64,000 nucleotides of DNA from assembly GCA_963720765.1 (NCBI GenBank), contig CAVRGS010000002.1, positions 186,001 to 250,000 on the forward strand, read 5' to 3'. Of this stretch, positions 11,814 to 22,271 are shown piece by piece. The translations under genes were made by a program, and so were the position numbers. The notes beneath the pieces are model-generated. The model did not search any database. It worked only from the letters and a program-made list of their open reading frames with translations, and was not told the DNA's origin. Positions within the stretch are counted from its first letter, which is position 1; each line of letters opens with the position of its first letter. Source of the stretch: DASUAS01 sp963720765. Its GTDB lineage: Bacteria; Actinomycetota; Acidimicrobiia; IMCC26256; DASPTH01.

Positions 11814-11861
11814 GCGCGGCGCTCCCGTCGACGACACCGCGTCGCACAACTGACGCACGCG

Positions 11862-13313
11862 TCAGCCGGTGAAGCGGGGCAGGAGTCTCACCGGCGGCGT
11901 GATCGGCGGGTCGTCGTCGGGCGGCGCCGGTGGCGCGGGCGATCGCACGGCCCAGACCGTCGAGGTCGGGTCGAGTGCGTCGAAGAAGCGATCGTGATAG
12001 CTGACGACCGCGTCGCCCGTGTCGTCGATCGCAATGTCGGCGCTGCTCGAATCCTGGTCGGTGCGGGACACCGTGATCGGCGTCGACCAGTCACCACCGG
12101 CGGGGCGGCTGCTCACCTGGACGTCGCTCCGCGAGGGGTTGCCCGTTCTCTGTTCCCAGACTGCGCTGACGTCACCGACCCGGTTGCGGCTGAGCGTGGG
12201 ACCCAGCCCGGTGGTCGTCGCGCCGGGCGTCGAGAGGGCGACCGGGGCCGACCAGGGTGTGGTCAACGTGCGCTGGGTGGCGAAGACCACGAGACCATCG
12301 CCGGTGTACTCCGACCACGCCGCGGTCGCGCCCCCTGCGGATCGCACACCACCGACAGACCCGAGGTGGCCACCCCCGCCACCTCGGTGGCCGGTGACCA
12401 GTCACCGCCGGCCGGTCGCGACGCGGAACGCACCGCGGCGTCCGGGGCGCTGAAGTGTTCCCACACGACGACGGCATCGCCGGCGTCGTCCATCGCCACC
12501 GCAGGATCACCGGCCGACACGCCGGGCTCGGCGTCGAGGTCGACCACCGGACTCCAGACCGCGCCCGACGACGTCCAGCGCGTGCACCGTTCCCGCACCC
12601 TGGGGGCCCGCCATCCACGCCACGACCGCCTCGCCACTCGCGTCGAGCGCGACATCGGGTCGCATGTCGGTGTCGCTGGGATTGGTGGCGATCAGGACCG
12701 GTGCCGCCCAGCCACCGCCGACGGTCGCTCGTGCCGCCCAGACGTGGACGAACGGGAAGTCGCGTTGCTGCCACACGACGATGACGTCGCCGGACTCGTC
12801 GATCGCCACTCGGGCCGTGCTCGCCTTCGCGACCGCGTCGGCACCGACCGACAGCGTGGTTGGCGGCCTCCAGTCGCCGTGCGCGACGCGGCTCGACGCG
12901 TGGATCCCCCCGTCGTACGCCTCCCACGCCGCCGCCACGTCGCCGGCGGAGTTCCCCGCCAGCACCGGGGATTCGCCTTCCTCGGCGAGGTCGACGGGTG
13001 ACGACCACGGGTCGCCGACGGGTTGCGTCGCTGATCGGATGGTCCGGGCGTCGTTGGCGTCACCGCCCGACCAGAGCGCGGTCGCGGTGCCGGCGGCGTC
13101 GATGCTGACGCTCGCCGTGTGCAGGTAGAGGTTGGCCCCGGTGAGCTGCGTCGGCGGGCCCCACGTGGTCGGAGGGGTCGCGCCGGCCGGCGCGATGACC
13201 CCGAGACCGACCAGGGCCAGGAGCGCGACGCCGACGACCACCACCGGGCACGACGCGCGCCATGGACGTCGTGTCGGTCGCGTCGGCGGCCGTGCCTGCC
13301 CGCTTCCACCCAT
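11862..13313 (-). CDS. Secreted beta-propeller-like repeat protein (two frameshifts)
   Basis: A Sec-type signal (VVVVGVALLALVGLGVIAPAGA) is followed by about six copies of a repeat of roughly 60 residues, of the form SIDAAGTATALW ... SRPAGGDWSP. Each repeat has a D-x-x-G-x-A-x-x-x-W core and an aromatic GDW turn, as in secreted sialidase/BNR-like propellers of actinobacteria. Frames are broken near 12590 and 12345; single-base removal rejoins the repeats. The C-terminus is a short Pro-rich tail. Start 13313 gives a positively charged n-region. Likely extracellular; ligand unknown. Confidence 0.7.
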
Positions 13314-13359
13314 CCGCGGCCGACGCTACGCCGCCGCGCCCCGGCAACCGCGGATCGAC

Positions 13360-15030
13360 TCAGACCGGTTCGAGCTGGTTCTCGTGGTAGCGGTCGCGAC
13401 ACAGCGACCGCTGCAACTTGCCCGACGACGTCTTGGGCAACGAGCCCGGGCGCACGAGCACGACCTCGACCGGTGGGACGCCCACCGCGTCGCACACCTT
13501 GGTGACGACCGAGTCGTGCACGTCGTGCAGGTCGTCGGTCTTGGTCTCGGCCACGACCACGATCGACTCGCGCCCGCGCTTGCGGTCGCTGCCGAACGCG
13601 ATGACGTTGCCGGCGCGCACTCCTTCGACGGACGCGGCGGCGCGCTCGACGTCTTCCGGGAACACGTTGCGCCCGCCGACGATGATCACGTCCTTCTGAC
13701 GGCCACACACCACCAGTTCGCCGTCGACCAGGTAGGCGAGATCGCCGGTGCGCAGCCATCCATCGTCGAAGGTGGACGCGGTGGCGTCGGCGTTGCGGTA
13801 GTAACCGGGCGTGACCGACGGGCTCCGCAGCTCGAGCTCGCCCACTTCGCGCTCTGCGCGCAGCGCGCCGGTCGCGGGGTCGACGATGCGGAGCTCGAAG
13901 CCGTCGAGCGGGCGACCCAGCTTCGCCAGACGACGCACGGATGCGGGCGCGGCATCGGCGGCGGGCGCCACCGCACGCCGCTCGTGCTCGAGGATGTACC
14001 GGTCGACGGCGTCGACGGTCATGCCCTCGCCCACGGTCGGGAACGTGACCGCGAGCGTCGCCTCGGCCATGCCGAACACCGGGTATGCAGCGCGGGCGTC
14101 GAAGCCGAACGGTGCGGCGGCGGCGCAGAACGCCTCCACCGCGCTCGGGTCGACGGTCTCCGCGCCGTTGAGCGCGAGTCGCCAGCTCGACAGGTCGAGC
14201 TCGCCGGCGCGTCGCAGGGCGCGGGCTGCGAGCGCGTACGAGAAGTTGGGTCCCGCGGTGATGGTGCCTCGGTACTCGGAGATCCACTCCAACCAGCACG
14301 CGGGGCGAGCGAGGAAGTCCTGCGGCGCGCCGAGCACCAGCTCGAAGCCGTGCAGCATCGGCGCCATCAGCAGCCCGATGAGGCCCATGTCGTGATAGAG
14401 CGGCAGCCACGACACCGCGCGGTCGGCGTGGGTGAGCTGCGCGCCGGCGATGATGGCGTCGATGTTCGCCCCGACACAACGGTCGGGCAGCATCACGCCC
14501 TTCGGCGCCGCGGTCGATCCACTGGTGAACTGGAGGATGGCAAGGCGCTCGGGATCTTCGGGTGGGCGTTCCCACGCTGCGGCACGCACCTGCGCACCCT
14601 CGGCGGCGAGCTCGCCGAGCAGCATCACGGCGGCGTGCTCCGGGAGCGGGTCGAGGAACGGAGCGAGGTCGCCGTCGACCACCACCAGCGCGGCGTCGGC
14701 GTTGGCGATGCGGCGGCGGGTCTGCTCCACGAACTCTTCGATCGACCCGAGGCGCATCGGCAGGGGGAGCGCGACCACCGTGCCCCCGGCGAGGTGGACG
14801 GCCTGGATCGTGGTCACCAGCGCGCGCGACGTCGGACCGAGCAGCCCCACGTGCACGCCGGGACCCACGCCACGGGCCTGGAGGGCGGCGGCCATCCCCT
14901 GGGCCTCCTCGTGGAGGCGGCCCCACTCGACCCGGTCCGCGGGACCGGCGTCGCCCGCGGCCGAGCCGACGAAGGTGATGGTCCCCGAGCCCTCCGCGGC
15001 GGTTTGGAGGCGCGTGACGACAGAGAGCAT
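13360..15030 (-). CDS. Fatty-acyl-AMP ligase / acyl-CoA synthetase (FadD32-like)
   Basis: Adenylating enzyme of 556 residues that activates a fatty acid as acyl-AMP. The P-loop-like motif LQFTSGSTAAPKGVMLP (about 175-190) and AVSWLPLYHDMGLIGLLMAPM are typical of the FAAL/FadD branch feeding polyketide synthases. Further motifs are FGMAEATLAVTFP, the hinge DDGWLRTGDLAYLVDGELVVCGR and the C-terminal catalytic Lys in GSLPKTSSGKLQRSLCRDRY. ATG 15030 is chosen over an upstream in-frame start because it begins at the conserved MLSVVTRLQ. No polyketide synthase or acyl carrier protein is nearby, so the acceptor (CoA or ACP) is open. Confidence 0.85.
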   Translation of the reverse strand: MLSVVTRLQTAAEGSGTITFVGSAAGDAGPADRVEWGRLHEEAQGMAAALQARGVGPGVHVGLLGPTSRALVTTIQAVHLAGGTVVALPLPMRLGSIEEFVEQTRRRIANADAALVVVDGDLAPFLDPLPEHAAVMLLGELAAEGAQVRAAAWERPPEDPERLAILQFTSGSTAAPKGVMLPDRCVGANIDAIIAGAQLTHADRAVSWLPLYHDMGLIGLLMAPMLHGFELVLGAPQDFLARPACWLEWISEYRGTITAGPNFSYALAARALRRAGELDLSSWRLALNGAETVDPSAVEAFCAAAAPFGFDARAAYPVFGMAEATLAVTFPTVGEGMTVDAVDRYILEHERRAVAPAADAAPASVRRLAKLGRPLDGFELRIVDPATGALRAEREVGELELRSPSVTPGYYRNADATASTFDDGWLRTGDLAYLVDGELVVCGRQKDVIIVGGRNVFPEDVERAAASVEGVRAGNVIAFGSDRKRGRESIVVVAETKTDDLHDVHDSVVTKVCDAVGVPPVEVVLVRPGSLPKTSSGKLQRSLCRDRYHENQLEPV

Positions 15031-15061
15031 CTCGGTTCCGACTCGCGTCGCGCGGCGAGGG

Positions 15062-16033
15062 TTACTCGCTGGTAGCACCCCAGGCGTCCCAGTACGTGAT
15101 GCCCTCGACCGGGGGCCGCACCGCGGGCTTGAAGTCGTCGCCCGTGTAGTAGGCGACCGGGATCAGCGCGACCTGGGTCATCCCGTCGGGGATGCCGAGC
15201 AGCTGGGCGGTCTCGGCCTCGTTCGCGAGGTGCAGGGTGGTCCACACGCTGCCGAGACCACGGGATCGGGCCGCGAGCATGAAGCTCCACACCGCGGGCA
15301 GGATCGAACCGTAGAAGCTCGCCGCCGCGAACGGCTCGGGGCTCTCGAGCCGACCCTCGACGCACGGGATCACGTGCACCGGCACCCGGTCGAGGATGTC
15401 GAGCAGGTAGACGGCCGACTGGTACACCCGCCGCGTCTGCGGGTCTTCCGCGGCGTCGGCCTGCGACTCCAGGTAGGGCCGGGCCATGCCGTCGTAGAGC
15501 TCCCTGAGCCGCGCCCGCTTCTCGGCGTCGGTCACCACGATCCAGTGCCAATTCTGCGCGTTGCTCCCGGTGGGCGACTGCACGGCGAGGCGCAGGCACT
15601 CGAGCAGCACCTCGCGCTCCACCGGTCGCTCCAGGTCGAGGCGCTTGCGGACGGCGCGGGTGGTCGAGAGCAGGTGGTCGGTGACGGTCGTGTCGAGTGG
15701 GTGGTCGGCCATCGGCGCAGTCTCGCAGACCTCTGGCGAGACCGCCCCGGCCGGGTCTCGGAAGAACCTCGAGCGCGGGAGCACGACGTCGGCGCCGTCG
15801 CGGCTCGCCTGGTCGAGGATCTCGGTGTCGACGTGAGGACCGAAGGCCACGATGCGGGCGTCGGGCGCGGCGGCGCGCACCGCACCGACCACCGCGGCGT
15901 GTCGGGCCAGGTCGACGACCACCACCTCCGCGTCTCCGCACACGGTGGAGTCGCGCGCGAACTCGACGTCGTCGAGCGCCGCGCCGATGCGGGAGCGGTC
16001 CATCAGGTCGGAGGTGATCGCGACGATCCTCAT
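15062..16033 (-). CDS. Receiver-like domain fused in frame to a nitroreductase-family domain
   Basis: One uninterrupted 323-residue frame. Residues 1-107 (RIVAITSDLMDRSRIGAAL ... VVVVDLARHAAVVGAV ... DGADVVLPRSRFF) resemble short CheY/receiver-like proteins with no clear phosphoacceptor site. From Met108 (base 15712, MADHPLDTTVTDHLLSTTRAVRKRLD) it is an FMN-dependent nitroreductase with LAVQSPTGSNAQNWHWIVV and SRGLGSVWTTLHLANE. ATG 16033 overlaps the nhaA stop by 4 bp. There is no stop between the halves and no obvious insertion, so either this is a true fusion or translation of the nitroreductase restarts at 15712. Downstream is the acyl-AMP ligase. The nitroreductase assignment is firm; the fusion is less so. 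Confidence 0.72.
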   Translation of the reverse strand: MRIVAITSDLMDRSRIGAALDDVEFARDSTVCGDAEVVVVDLARHAAVVGAVRAAAPDARIVAFGPHVDTEILDQASRDGADVVLPRSRFFRDPAGAVSPEVCETAPMADHPLDTTVTDHLLSTTRAVRKRLDLERPVEREVLLECLRLAVQSPTGSNAQNWHWIVVTDAEKRARLRELYDGMARPYLESQADAAEDPQTRRVYQSAVYLLDILDRVPVHVIPCVEGRLESPEPFAAASFYGSILPAVWSFMLAARSRGLGSVWTTLHLANEAETAQLLGIPDGMTQVALIPVAYYTGDDFKPAVRPPVEGITYWDAWGATSE

Positions 16034-17266
16034 CCGGGTTCCTCTGTGAGGTCGGGGGTGAACGTGGGATCTTCGTCGCGCAACAGCACACGCAACGCGA
16101 GCATGCCGAGCGAGCGCGGCGACGGCCGACGCCAAGAGCACGCCGATCTTGGCGTCGTCGATCACCGTGCCCCGGAACGCGAGGTCGGTGATGAACAGCG
16201 ACACGGTGAACCCGATGCCGCCGAGCACGGCCACCCCGGCGACGTGGCGCAGGTGCATGCCGTCGGGGAGCGTGCCGACGCCGAGACGCAGCGCGATCGT
16301 CGACGCGCCGAGGATGCCCACGAACTTGCCCACCACCAGCCCGACGACGATCCCGATCGTCACCGGGCTCGACAGCGCGTGGTCGATGGCGTCGCCGCTC
16401 AGCACGACGCCCGCGTTGGCCAAGGCGAAGATCGGGACGATGACGAAGCTCGAGATCGGGTGCAACGCGTCTTCGAGGCGCTCCAGCACGGGCACGCCAC
16501 GGCGGGGGTGCGCCGGCGTGAGCAGCCCGAGCACGACACCCGCGAGGGTCGGTTCGACACCGGCCTCGTGCAGGCACCACCAGAGCACGACGCCGGGCAC
16601 GATGTAGGCGAGCGGATGGTCCACACGCAGGCGCGACATCACCGCGACGAGCAGCGTGACCCCGAGCGCACCGAGCAGCCACCATCCGTCGAGTCCACGC
16701 GAGTAGAAGAGCGCGATCACCACGATGGCGCCGATGTCGTCGACGATCGCGAGCGCGAGCAGGAACAACTTCAGGCTCGACGGCACGCGGGGCCCGAGCA
16801 GCGCGAGCACGCCCACCGCGAACGCGATGTCGGTGGCCATCGGGATCGCCCAGCCGTCGAGACCCCCGCCACCCAGGTTGATGACGACGAAGAGCAGCGC
16901 GGGCACGAGCATGCCGCCGAGCGCAGCGACCGCCGGGAGCGCGGCGCGCTGACGGTCGTGCAACTCGCCGGTGACGAGCTCGCGCTTGATCTCGAGCCCG
17001 ACGACGAAGAAGAAGACGGTCATGAGCGCGTCGTTCACCCAGTGGGTCAGCGACTCGGTGATGGCGAGGTCGCCGGGCCCGAACGTCAGCTCGTGGTGCC
17101 ACCAGCTCGTGTAGCCCGCGGTGTTCGTGTTGACCCACACCAAGGCGGCTGCGGCCGCGAGCAGCAGCACGATCCCGCTCGCCGCCTCCAGCGACACGAA
17201 TTCGCTCCCGAGGGGTGGCGCGGCCTTCCCGACCACGGGGATGCGGATGTGGCGTCGGGGGGCCAT
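16030..17266 (-). CDS. nhaA: Na+/H+ antiporter NhaA (one frameshift near the C-terminus)
   Basis: Inner-membrane sodium/proton antiporter for pH and salt homeostasis. The family core is clear: FFFVVGLEIKRELVTGEL, PMATDIAFAVGVLALLGPRVP, LKLFLLALAIVDDIGAIVVIALFYS (the ion-binding Asp pair VDD), ANAGVVLS and GIGFTVSLFITDLAF. An extra base near 16115 shifts the last helix; after repair the protein ends LRDEDPTFTPDLTEEPG at a TGA that overlaps the next gene's ATG. Length is about 412 residues, slightly over the usual 390. It is divergent from the surface-protein gene at 17382. Confidence 0.87.
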
Positions 17267-17381
17267 CGGCAGGTCGCATCGTAAACCCCGGCGTCTCGAT
17301 CGGCGTCGACGTTGCAGCGGGGTGATTCGTCCCGTAGCGTGGCGCTGCGCGCAGGTCCGGTGGGGACTGACAGAGGACAAC

Positions 17382-19965
17382 ATGCGACGTCGGGGTCTTG
17401 GGGCGGGTTCGGCGATGATCGGCGTCGCGTTGATCGCCGTCGCGTTGATCGTGGGGGCCACGAGCCCCGCGTTCGCGGCTGACGCAGCGACCCCCGCGGA
17501 ACCGGCTGCCGCCGCGCCGGTGACCACTCCGCCGTCGACCGACCCCTCGCCCGCGCCGGTCACGACCGAACCCGCCACCACGGCGCCGGACCCGACCGTG
17601 CCCGCGACCGACCCGAGCGCGTCCGACGGCACCTCGCCCGAGACGACCTCGCCCGAGACGACCGCGCCCGAGACCGGCACGCCCGGCCCCGCTGATGCGC
17701 CGGTCGCGTCGGTCGACCCCGCGGTGACGGTCACCCCGTCGACCGCCCTGGTGAACCTGCAGAGCGTGGTCGTGTCGGGTACCGGGTTCACGCCGAACAC
17801 CGGCGTGGGATGGGCCGAGTGCAAGAACAACGGTTCGGGCGACGGCAACGACTGCGACGTGAACCACACCGGCACCGCGAACACCGACTCGTCGGGTGCG
17901 TTCAGCGCGCCGTTCGTGGTGCACCGCATCCTGCACACCGCGAACGGGGACGTCGACTGCGCGACCGCGCCGGGCACCTGCAACGTCGGCGTCGGCAAGC
18001 TGAGTGACCACGCCGAGCACACGGGCGCGCCGCTCACGTTCGATCCGAACGCACCGCTGCCGCCACCGCCCACGCTGCACGCGGCCCCGCTCACGAACCT
18101 CCACGACGGCGACTCGGTCGCGCTCTTCGGCGGCGGCTTCGTGCCGAGCAGCCAGGTTGCGATCGCGCAGTGCTCACAGCCGAGCACGCAGACGTGCCAG
18201 GTGGTGCAGTACCTCCCCGCCGACCCGTCCGGCGCCTTCATCACGCTCGTGCCGGTGCACCGGCTGCTCGCCACGCCGCCGTTCGGCGCCACCGACTGCG
18301 CCGCGGCGCCGGACACCTGCCAGCTGCTCGCAGTCTCCATCGCCGACTACGACTTCGAGGCGCACGTCTTGCTCGACTTCGATCCCAACGGTCCGTTGCC
18401 GGCGGTGCAGACCACGGTCACCCCCGACACCGGCCTCCTCAACTTCCAGACGGTCACGATGTCGGGTTCCGGGTTCACTCCCAACGCCGGGGCACAGATC
18501 GTGGAGTGCACGAGCGACGCCACGTCGTACGCCGACTGCACGCAGAGCTCCGACTTCGCGCCCACGAGCGCCACCGGGACCTTCACCAAGGCGGTCGTCG
18601 TGCGCCGCGTGCTGCACCTCGAGGGCGGTGACGTCGACTGCGCCGACAGCCCCGGGCGGTGTTCGTTGGTGGCCACGTCGTTCGGACCCACCACGGTCGT
18701 GGCGAAGAGCGCGCTCGAGTTCGACGACAGCGTGCCACTCCCGCCGCCACCGAGCGTCACGGTCACACCGCACACCGACCTGGTGCAGGGTCAGTCGGTC
18801 ACGGTGACCGGTGCGAACTTCGCGCCGTCGACGTTCGTCGCCCTCAGCGAGTGCCTCACCGCTTCGGACTACCAGCCGTTCTGCTCGTTCGGCGGCGCGG
18901 GGGTGCAGACCGACCCCTCGGGCGGGTTCACGACGGAGTTCACCGTCAGGCGCGGCGTGGCCGACGACAGCGCCGGCTTCCCTCCCGGGGTCGATGACTG
19001 CGCGAAGTCGCCGGGGTACTGCTCGATCCTCGTCTTCTCGTTCGACGGTCAGGACCGGGCTGCGCAGGCGATCGACTTCGACCCCTCGGTGCCGGTGGTG
19101 GTACCCGACGTCGTGGTGTCGCCGCGCCTCGACCTCCCTGACCGCGCCGTCGTGCACGTGCACAGCGTCGGGGCTCGGCGCCGGGGAGCGGGTCGCCGTG
19201 TCGCAGTGCATCGCAGGCACGCCGAGCTACGGGATCTCGTGCGGCATCGACCGTGGCGTCGACGTCCTCCAGGCCGACAGCAGCGGAGTCGTCGACACGG
19301 CGGTCCGCGTGCACCGCGTCGTCGATCCTCCGAACGGCGTCGTCGTCATCTCCGCCGACGGTCCCGTCAACTGCTCCGACGCGGTGGGTGCGTGCGTGCT
19401 GCGGGTCCAGTCGATCGACGATCCGCTCGCGGTCTCCGACGTCGAGCTCGGCTTCGACCCGACCGCGGTCGCGGCGCCCCCCACGCTGACCGTCACCCCC
19501 GCGGGTCCGTACGACGACGGACAGCAGGTCGTCGTCCACGGCTCCGGGTTCACGCCGCACGCCGTCCTCGGCCTCGCGCAGTGCAGCAGCGATGCCGCGA
19601 GCCCCGGTGGGTCGTCGTGCGACTCCGGGCCCGACGGTCTCTTCACCGAGTTCCCGGCCGACGCGGAGGGCAATTTCACCCGCACGGTGACCTTGCACAC
19701 GCAGGTGCAGACCACCGACGGTGTTCTCGACTGCAGCGCCGCCGGATCGTGCGACCTGTTCGCCGCCAACCGGCACGACTACGGCGTCGAGCGCGCTTCG
19801 ACGCCGATCGCCTTCGTGGGCGCCGAAGTGGCCGGCATCTCGCAGTCCCGCACCCTCGCCTTCACGGGCGCGGGTGGCGCGACGATGCCGACCGCGTTCT
19901 TCGGCCTCGCGTCGCTGCTCGTCGGTGGCGCGTTCGTCCTGCTGGCGCGGAGGCGCCGGGTCTAG
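17382..19965 (+). CDS. Surface protein with six tandem neocarzinostatin-like domains and an LAFTG sorting signal (one frameshift)
   Basis: The product is about 860 residues. It has a signal peptide (about 1-32, ending SPAFA), an 80-residue Pro/Thr/Glu-rich linker, then six immunoglobulin-like domains beginning near residues 110, 225, 341, 455, 575 and 699. Each has the neocarzinostatin pattern VTVTP ... VVVSGTGFTPNTGV ... C ... TDSSGAF ... VDC ... C with paired cysteines. The C-terminus is LAFTGAG, a hydrophobic helix and RRRRV, a cell-wall sorting signal of the LAxTG class read by class E sortases (known from Streptomyces). One extra G near 19160 breaks domain 5. Single neocarzinostatin domains bind enediynes; nothing here shows that activity. 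Confidence 0.8.
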
Positions 19966-21097
19966 CTACTTGGCGACGGGCGTCGGCAGGAGGCGTGGCG
20001 CCTCGATCGCGAACTCGGGCCAGCGCTTGCGCGACTTGGCCGACAGCTTGTGCATGAGTGCGATCGCGCCGGGGTCGTCGTCGCCGGGACGGGTCTCGAT
20101 CCAACCGTCGCGCACGAGGCCGTCCATCAGCTCACGACCGACGTCGGTGCGCACGATGGTGAGCGTCCAGTCGTTGAACGCGCCGATCCCGCCGGTGGAG
20201 ATGTCGGCGTGCTCGGCCGCGAAGTCGGGGCACATCTTGCAACCCTCACGCGTCCAGGCGTGGCACTCCTTGAGCGGGATCTCGTGGTAGTCGCCGTTGT
20301 TCATCCAGATCTGGAAGACGCCCTTGATGTTCATCTTCTTCATGTCGGCCTTCTTGAGGCCGTACTTGGCTTCGAAGAGCTCCTCGAAGATGGCGTCGTC
20401 GAAGGTCTTCGAGCACAGCAGCCCGATGTTGAGTGCGAGCCGTCGCGCGACCTTCCCGGCTTTGCGCTGCTTCATCACCGGCGGCACCGACGACTGGCAG
20501 CTCATGCCGACGAGGGCGATGCGCTCGGCGCCGCTCTCGATGGCGTCGGGGTATGCCATGGTGTTGGCGGAGTAGGTGTAGCGGCTCCCGGCCGACGCGA
20601 TGACGTCTTCGCGCGTGCGCGCCACGCCCGGGATCGCCTTCCATGACGTGCCATCGCCCTCGAGGTAGCTCACCGAGCGCGGCGTCGATCATGTCGTGCT
20701 CGAGCGCGTAGATCAGGAGGGCGGAGACGAGGCCGCCGTCCTGGCCGACCTCGGCGAGCACGGGGTCGGTGGCGCGGGCGAGGACGATGTCCTTGTAGAT
20801 GCCCGACGCCTCTTCGTTGGTGCGCGCCCGGCCGAACATGAACTCGTCGACCTCGGGCTCCCACGCCCGGAACCGAGGGCAGGCGCGGGTGCACGACGTG
20901 CAGCTCTTCTCGCCGTGGCTGCAGTTGTCGGGACCCCAACCTTCCTCGAGCTGGAACGGCTTGTACACACCTTCGGTGTCGCGATAGCCGAGCACGTCGT
21001 GCGGGCACGCGATCACGCACCCGGCGCACCCGGTGCACAACCCCGACGTCACGACCTCGGAGTACAGGTGCTTCCAACTGAGCTTCTCGGGCGGCAT
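19966..21097 (-). CDS. FrhB/FdhB-family Fe-S flavoprotein, F420-type (one frameshift)
   Basis: Cytoplasmic iron-sulfur oxidoreductase of about 377 residues, in the family of the coenzyme F420 hydrogenase beta subunit. The N-terminus carries a ferredoxin-like motif GLCTGCAGCVIACPHDVLGY and a second cluster CTSCTRACPRF. The FrhB core follows (EVGQDGGLVSALLIYAL; AIPGVARTREDVIASAGSRYTY; GMSCQSSVPPVMKQR; REGCKMCPDFAAEHADIS). An extra base near 20672 separates the two parts. ATG 21097 begins directly at MPPEKLSWKHLY. No hydrogenase or formate dehydrogenase subunits are nearby, so it may act as a stand-alone F420 or ferredoxin oxidoreductase. Its stop abuts the surface-protein stop. Confidence 0.83.
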
Positions 21098-21132
21098 CGG
21101 GCCAGTCTCGCACAGCCGGGTCTGCCCTCCCC

Positions 21133-21935
21133 ATGCCGTACGATCCGCAGGTGACGCAGCCGCCGCCACCGCCGCCGCCTCCCGCTCCCGCAGCGCCGCC
21201 GCCGCCTCCGCCACCGGCGGTCGTGCGCGGTTCCGGCCGCGCTGGCGCGACCAGCGCGGCGCTCGCGGTCGCGCTGGTCGTGCTGTTCGGGGTGATGCTC
21301 TGCGCGGCGGTCGTGCTGAGCGCGGCGCTGGCGAACCGCATCTCGGTCGTGCAGGACTTCAAGGCCGGGCACTTCGGCGGCATCGTCACCCGGGCCAACG
21401 ACGCCGACGACTTCGTGAGCGGTGCGTCGGCGTTCTTCGGGCTCACCCAGCTCGTGATCGTCGTGGTCTTCATCATCTGGCAGTTCCGGGCGGCCAAGAA
21501 CAACGAGGCCCTCGATCGACCGGCACCTCGCTTCGGTCCCGGGTGGTCGATCGGCGGCTGGTTCATCCCCCTCGCCAACCTCGCCATCCCGGTGCTGATC
21601 ATGCAGGACCTGTGGCGCGGCGCCACGCCCACGGTTCCTCGCAGCGATCCCGGCTGGCGCGGCGCCAAGGGCTCGTGGCTGATCGGCGTGTGGTGGGCCG
21701 CGTGGGTGCTCTCGCTGCTGCGCTTCGGCGCCAACAATTCGGGGCTGCACGACAGCGGGTCGCTCGATGACATCGAGACCAGCAACATCATCGCCCTGGT
21801 GGGCGTGGTCGCGACCGCGATGGCGGCGATCCTGGCTGCGTTCGTGGTGTGGACGCTCTCACGCCGCCAACTCGACACGCTGCGCGCGCGCAACGCGGCG
21901 CTTACGAAGGCGCGTCTCCGAGTTCAGACCCGTAG
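21133..21935 (+). CDS. DUF4328-type membrane protein (C-terminus uncertain)
   Basis: A Pro-rich cytoplasmic N-terminus (about 30 residues of P and A) leads to a four-to-five-helix membrane protein with the DUF4328 core RPAPRFGPGWSIGGWFIPLAN and VLIMQDLWRGATP, then a helix pair ending in a short charged tail LSRRQLDTLRARNAAL. The literal frame runs on to 22176, but there it is antisense to csoR and loses all membrane-protein character. I place the likely end at the TAG at 21933-21935, reached if one frameshift near 21900 is allowed. Function unknown. It lies convergent with csoR. Confidence 0.6.
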
Positions 21936-22211
21936 AAGTCGCTCGACCGCCTGCACCGCCTCGTCGATCTTGGCGTCGCCGGCGGCGGGATCGGCGGCCG
22001 CGGCGTCTCGGACGCAGTGGCGCACGTGCTCGTCGAGCAGTCCGAGTCCGACGCTCTGCAACGCCTTGGTGACCGAGACGATCTGGGTGAGCACGTCGAT
22101 GCAGTACTCGTCGTCGTCGATCATCCGCTGCAGGCCGCGCACCTGGCCCTCGATGCGGCGCAGGCGCTTGCCGTAGTCGTCCTTCTCGAGGCTGTAGCCC
22201 CGCACTGCCAT
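21924..22211 (-). CDS. csoR: Copper-sensing transcriptional repressor CsoR
   Basis: Small all-helical repressor (95 residues) that leaves its operator when Cu(I) binds. The Cu(I) ligands of the CsoR family are visible: the Cys in DDDEYCIDVLTQI and the His/Cys pair in LLDEHVRHCVRDA. The family N-terminal signature KRLRRIEGQVRGLQRMI is also present. ATG 22211 is preferred to the in-frame start at 22244, which would place the start inside the operator. It is divergent from copA with the operator between them, so it probably represses copA and may control itself. Confidence 0.9.
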   Translation of the reverse strand: MAVRGYSLEKDDYGKRLRRIEGQVRGLQRMIDDDEYCIDVLTQIVSVTKALQSVGLGLLDEHVRHCVRDAAAADPAAGDAKIDEAVQAVERLLRV

Positions 22212-22244
22212 GTGGGATCTCCCCCGTGCTCGGTCTTGCTCCAA

Positions 22245-22261
22245 ATACCCTAGGGGGGTAT
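22245..22261. promoter_or_regulatory. CsoR/RicR-type operator
   Basis: ATACCCTAGGGGGGTAT, a palindrome with TACCC/GGGTA arms matching known CsoR-family operators. It lies in the 60-bp csoR-copA intergenic region, 10 bp before the copA start. Confidence 0.82.
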
Positions 22262-22271
22262 ACTACCACAC

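Noticed and set aside
12692..14926. 744-residue minus-strand frame
   Set aside because: Alternate frame of the acyl-AMP ligase and the secreted repeat protein, almost wholly Arg/Ala/Gly/Pro.
14432..17284. 950-residue open frame on the plus strand
   Set aside because: Antisense to the acyl-AMP ligase, nitroreductase and nhaA. It is full of Arg/His/Asp low-complexity typical of the reverse strand of G+C-rich genes and contains no motifs.
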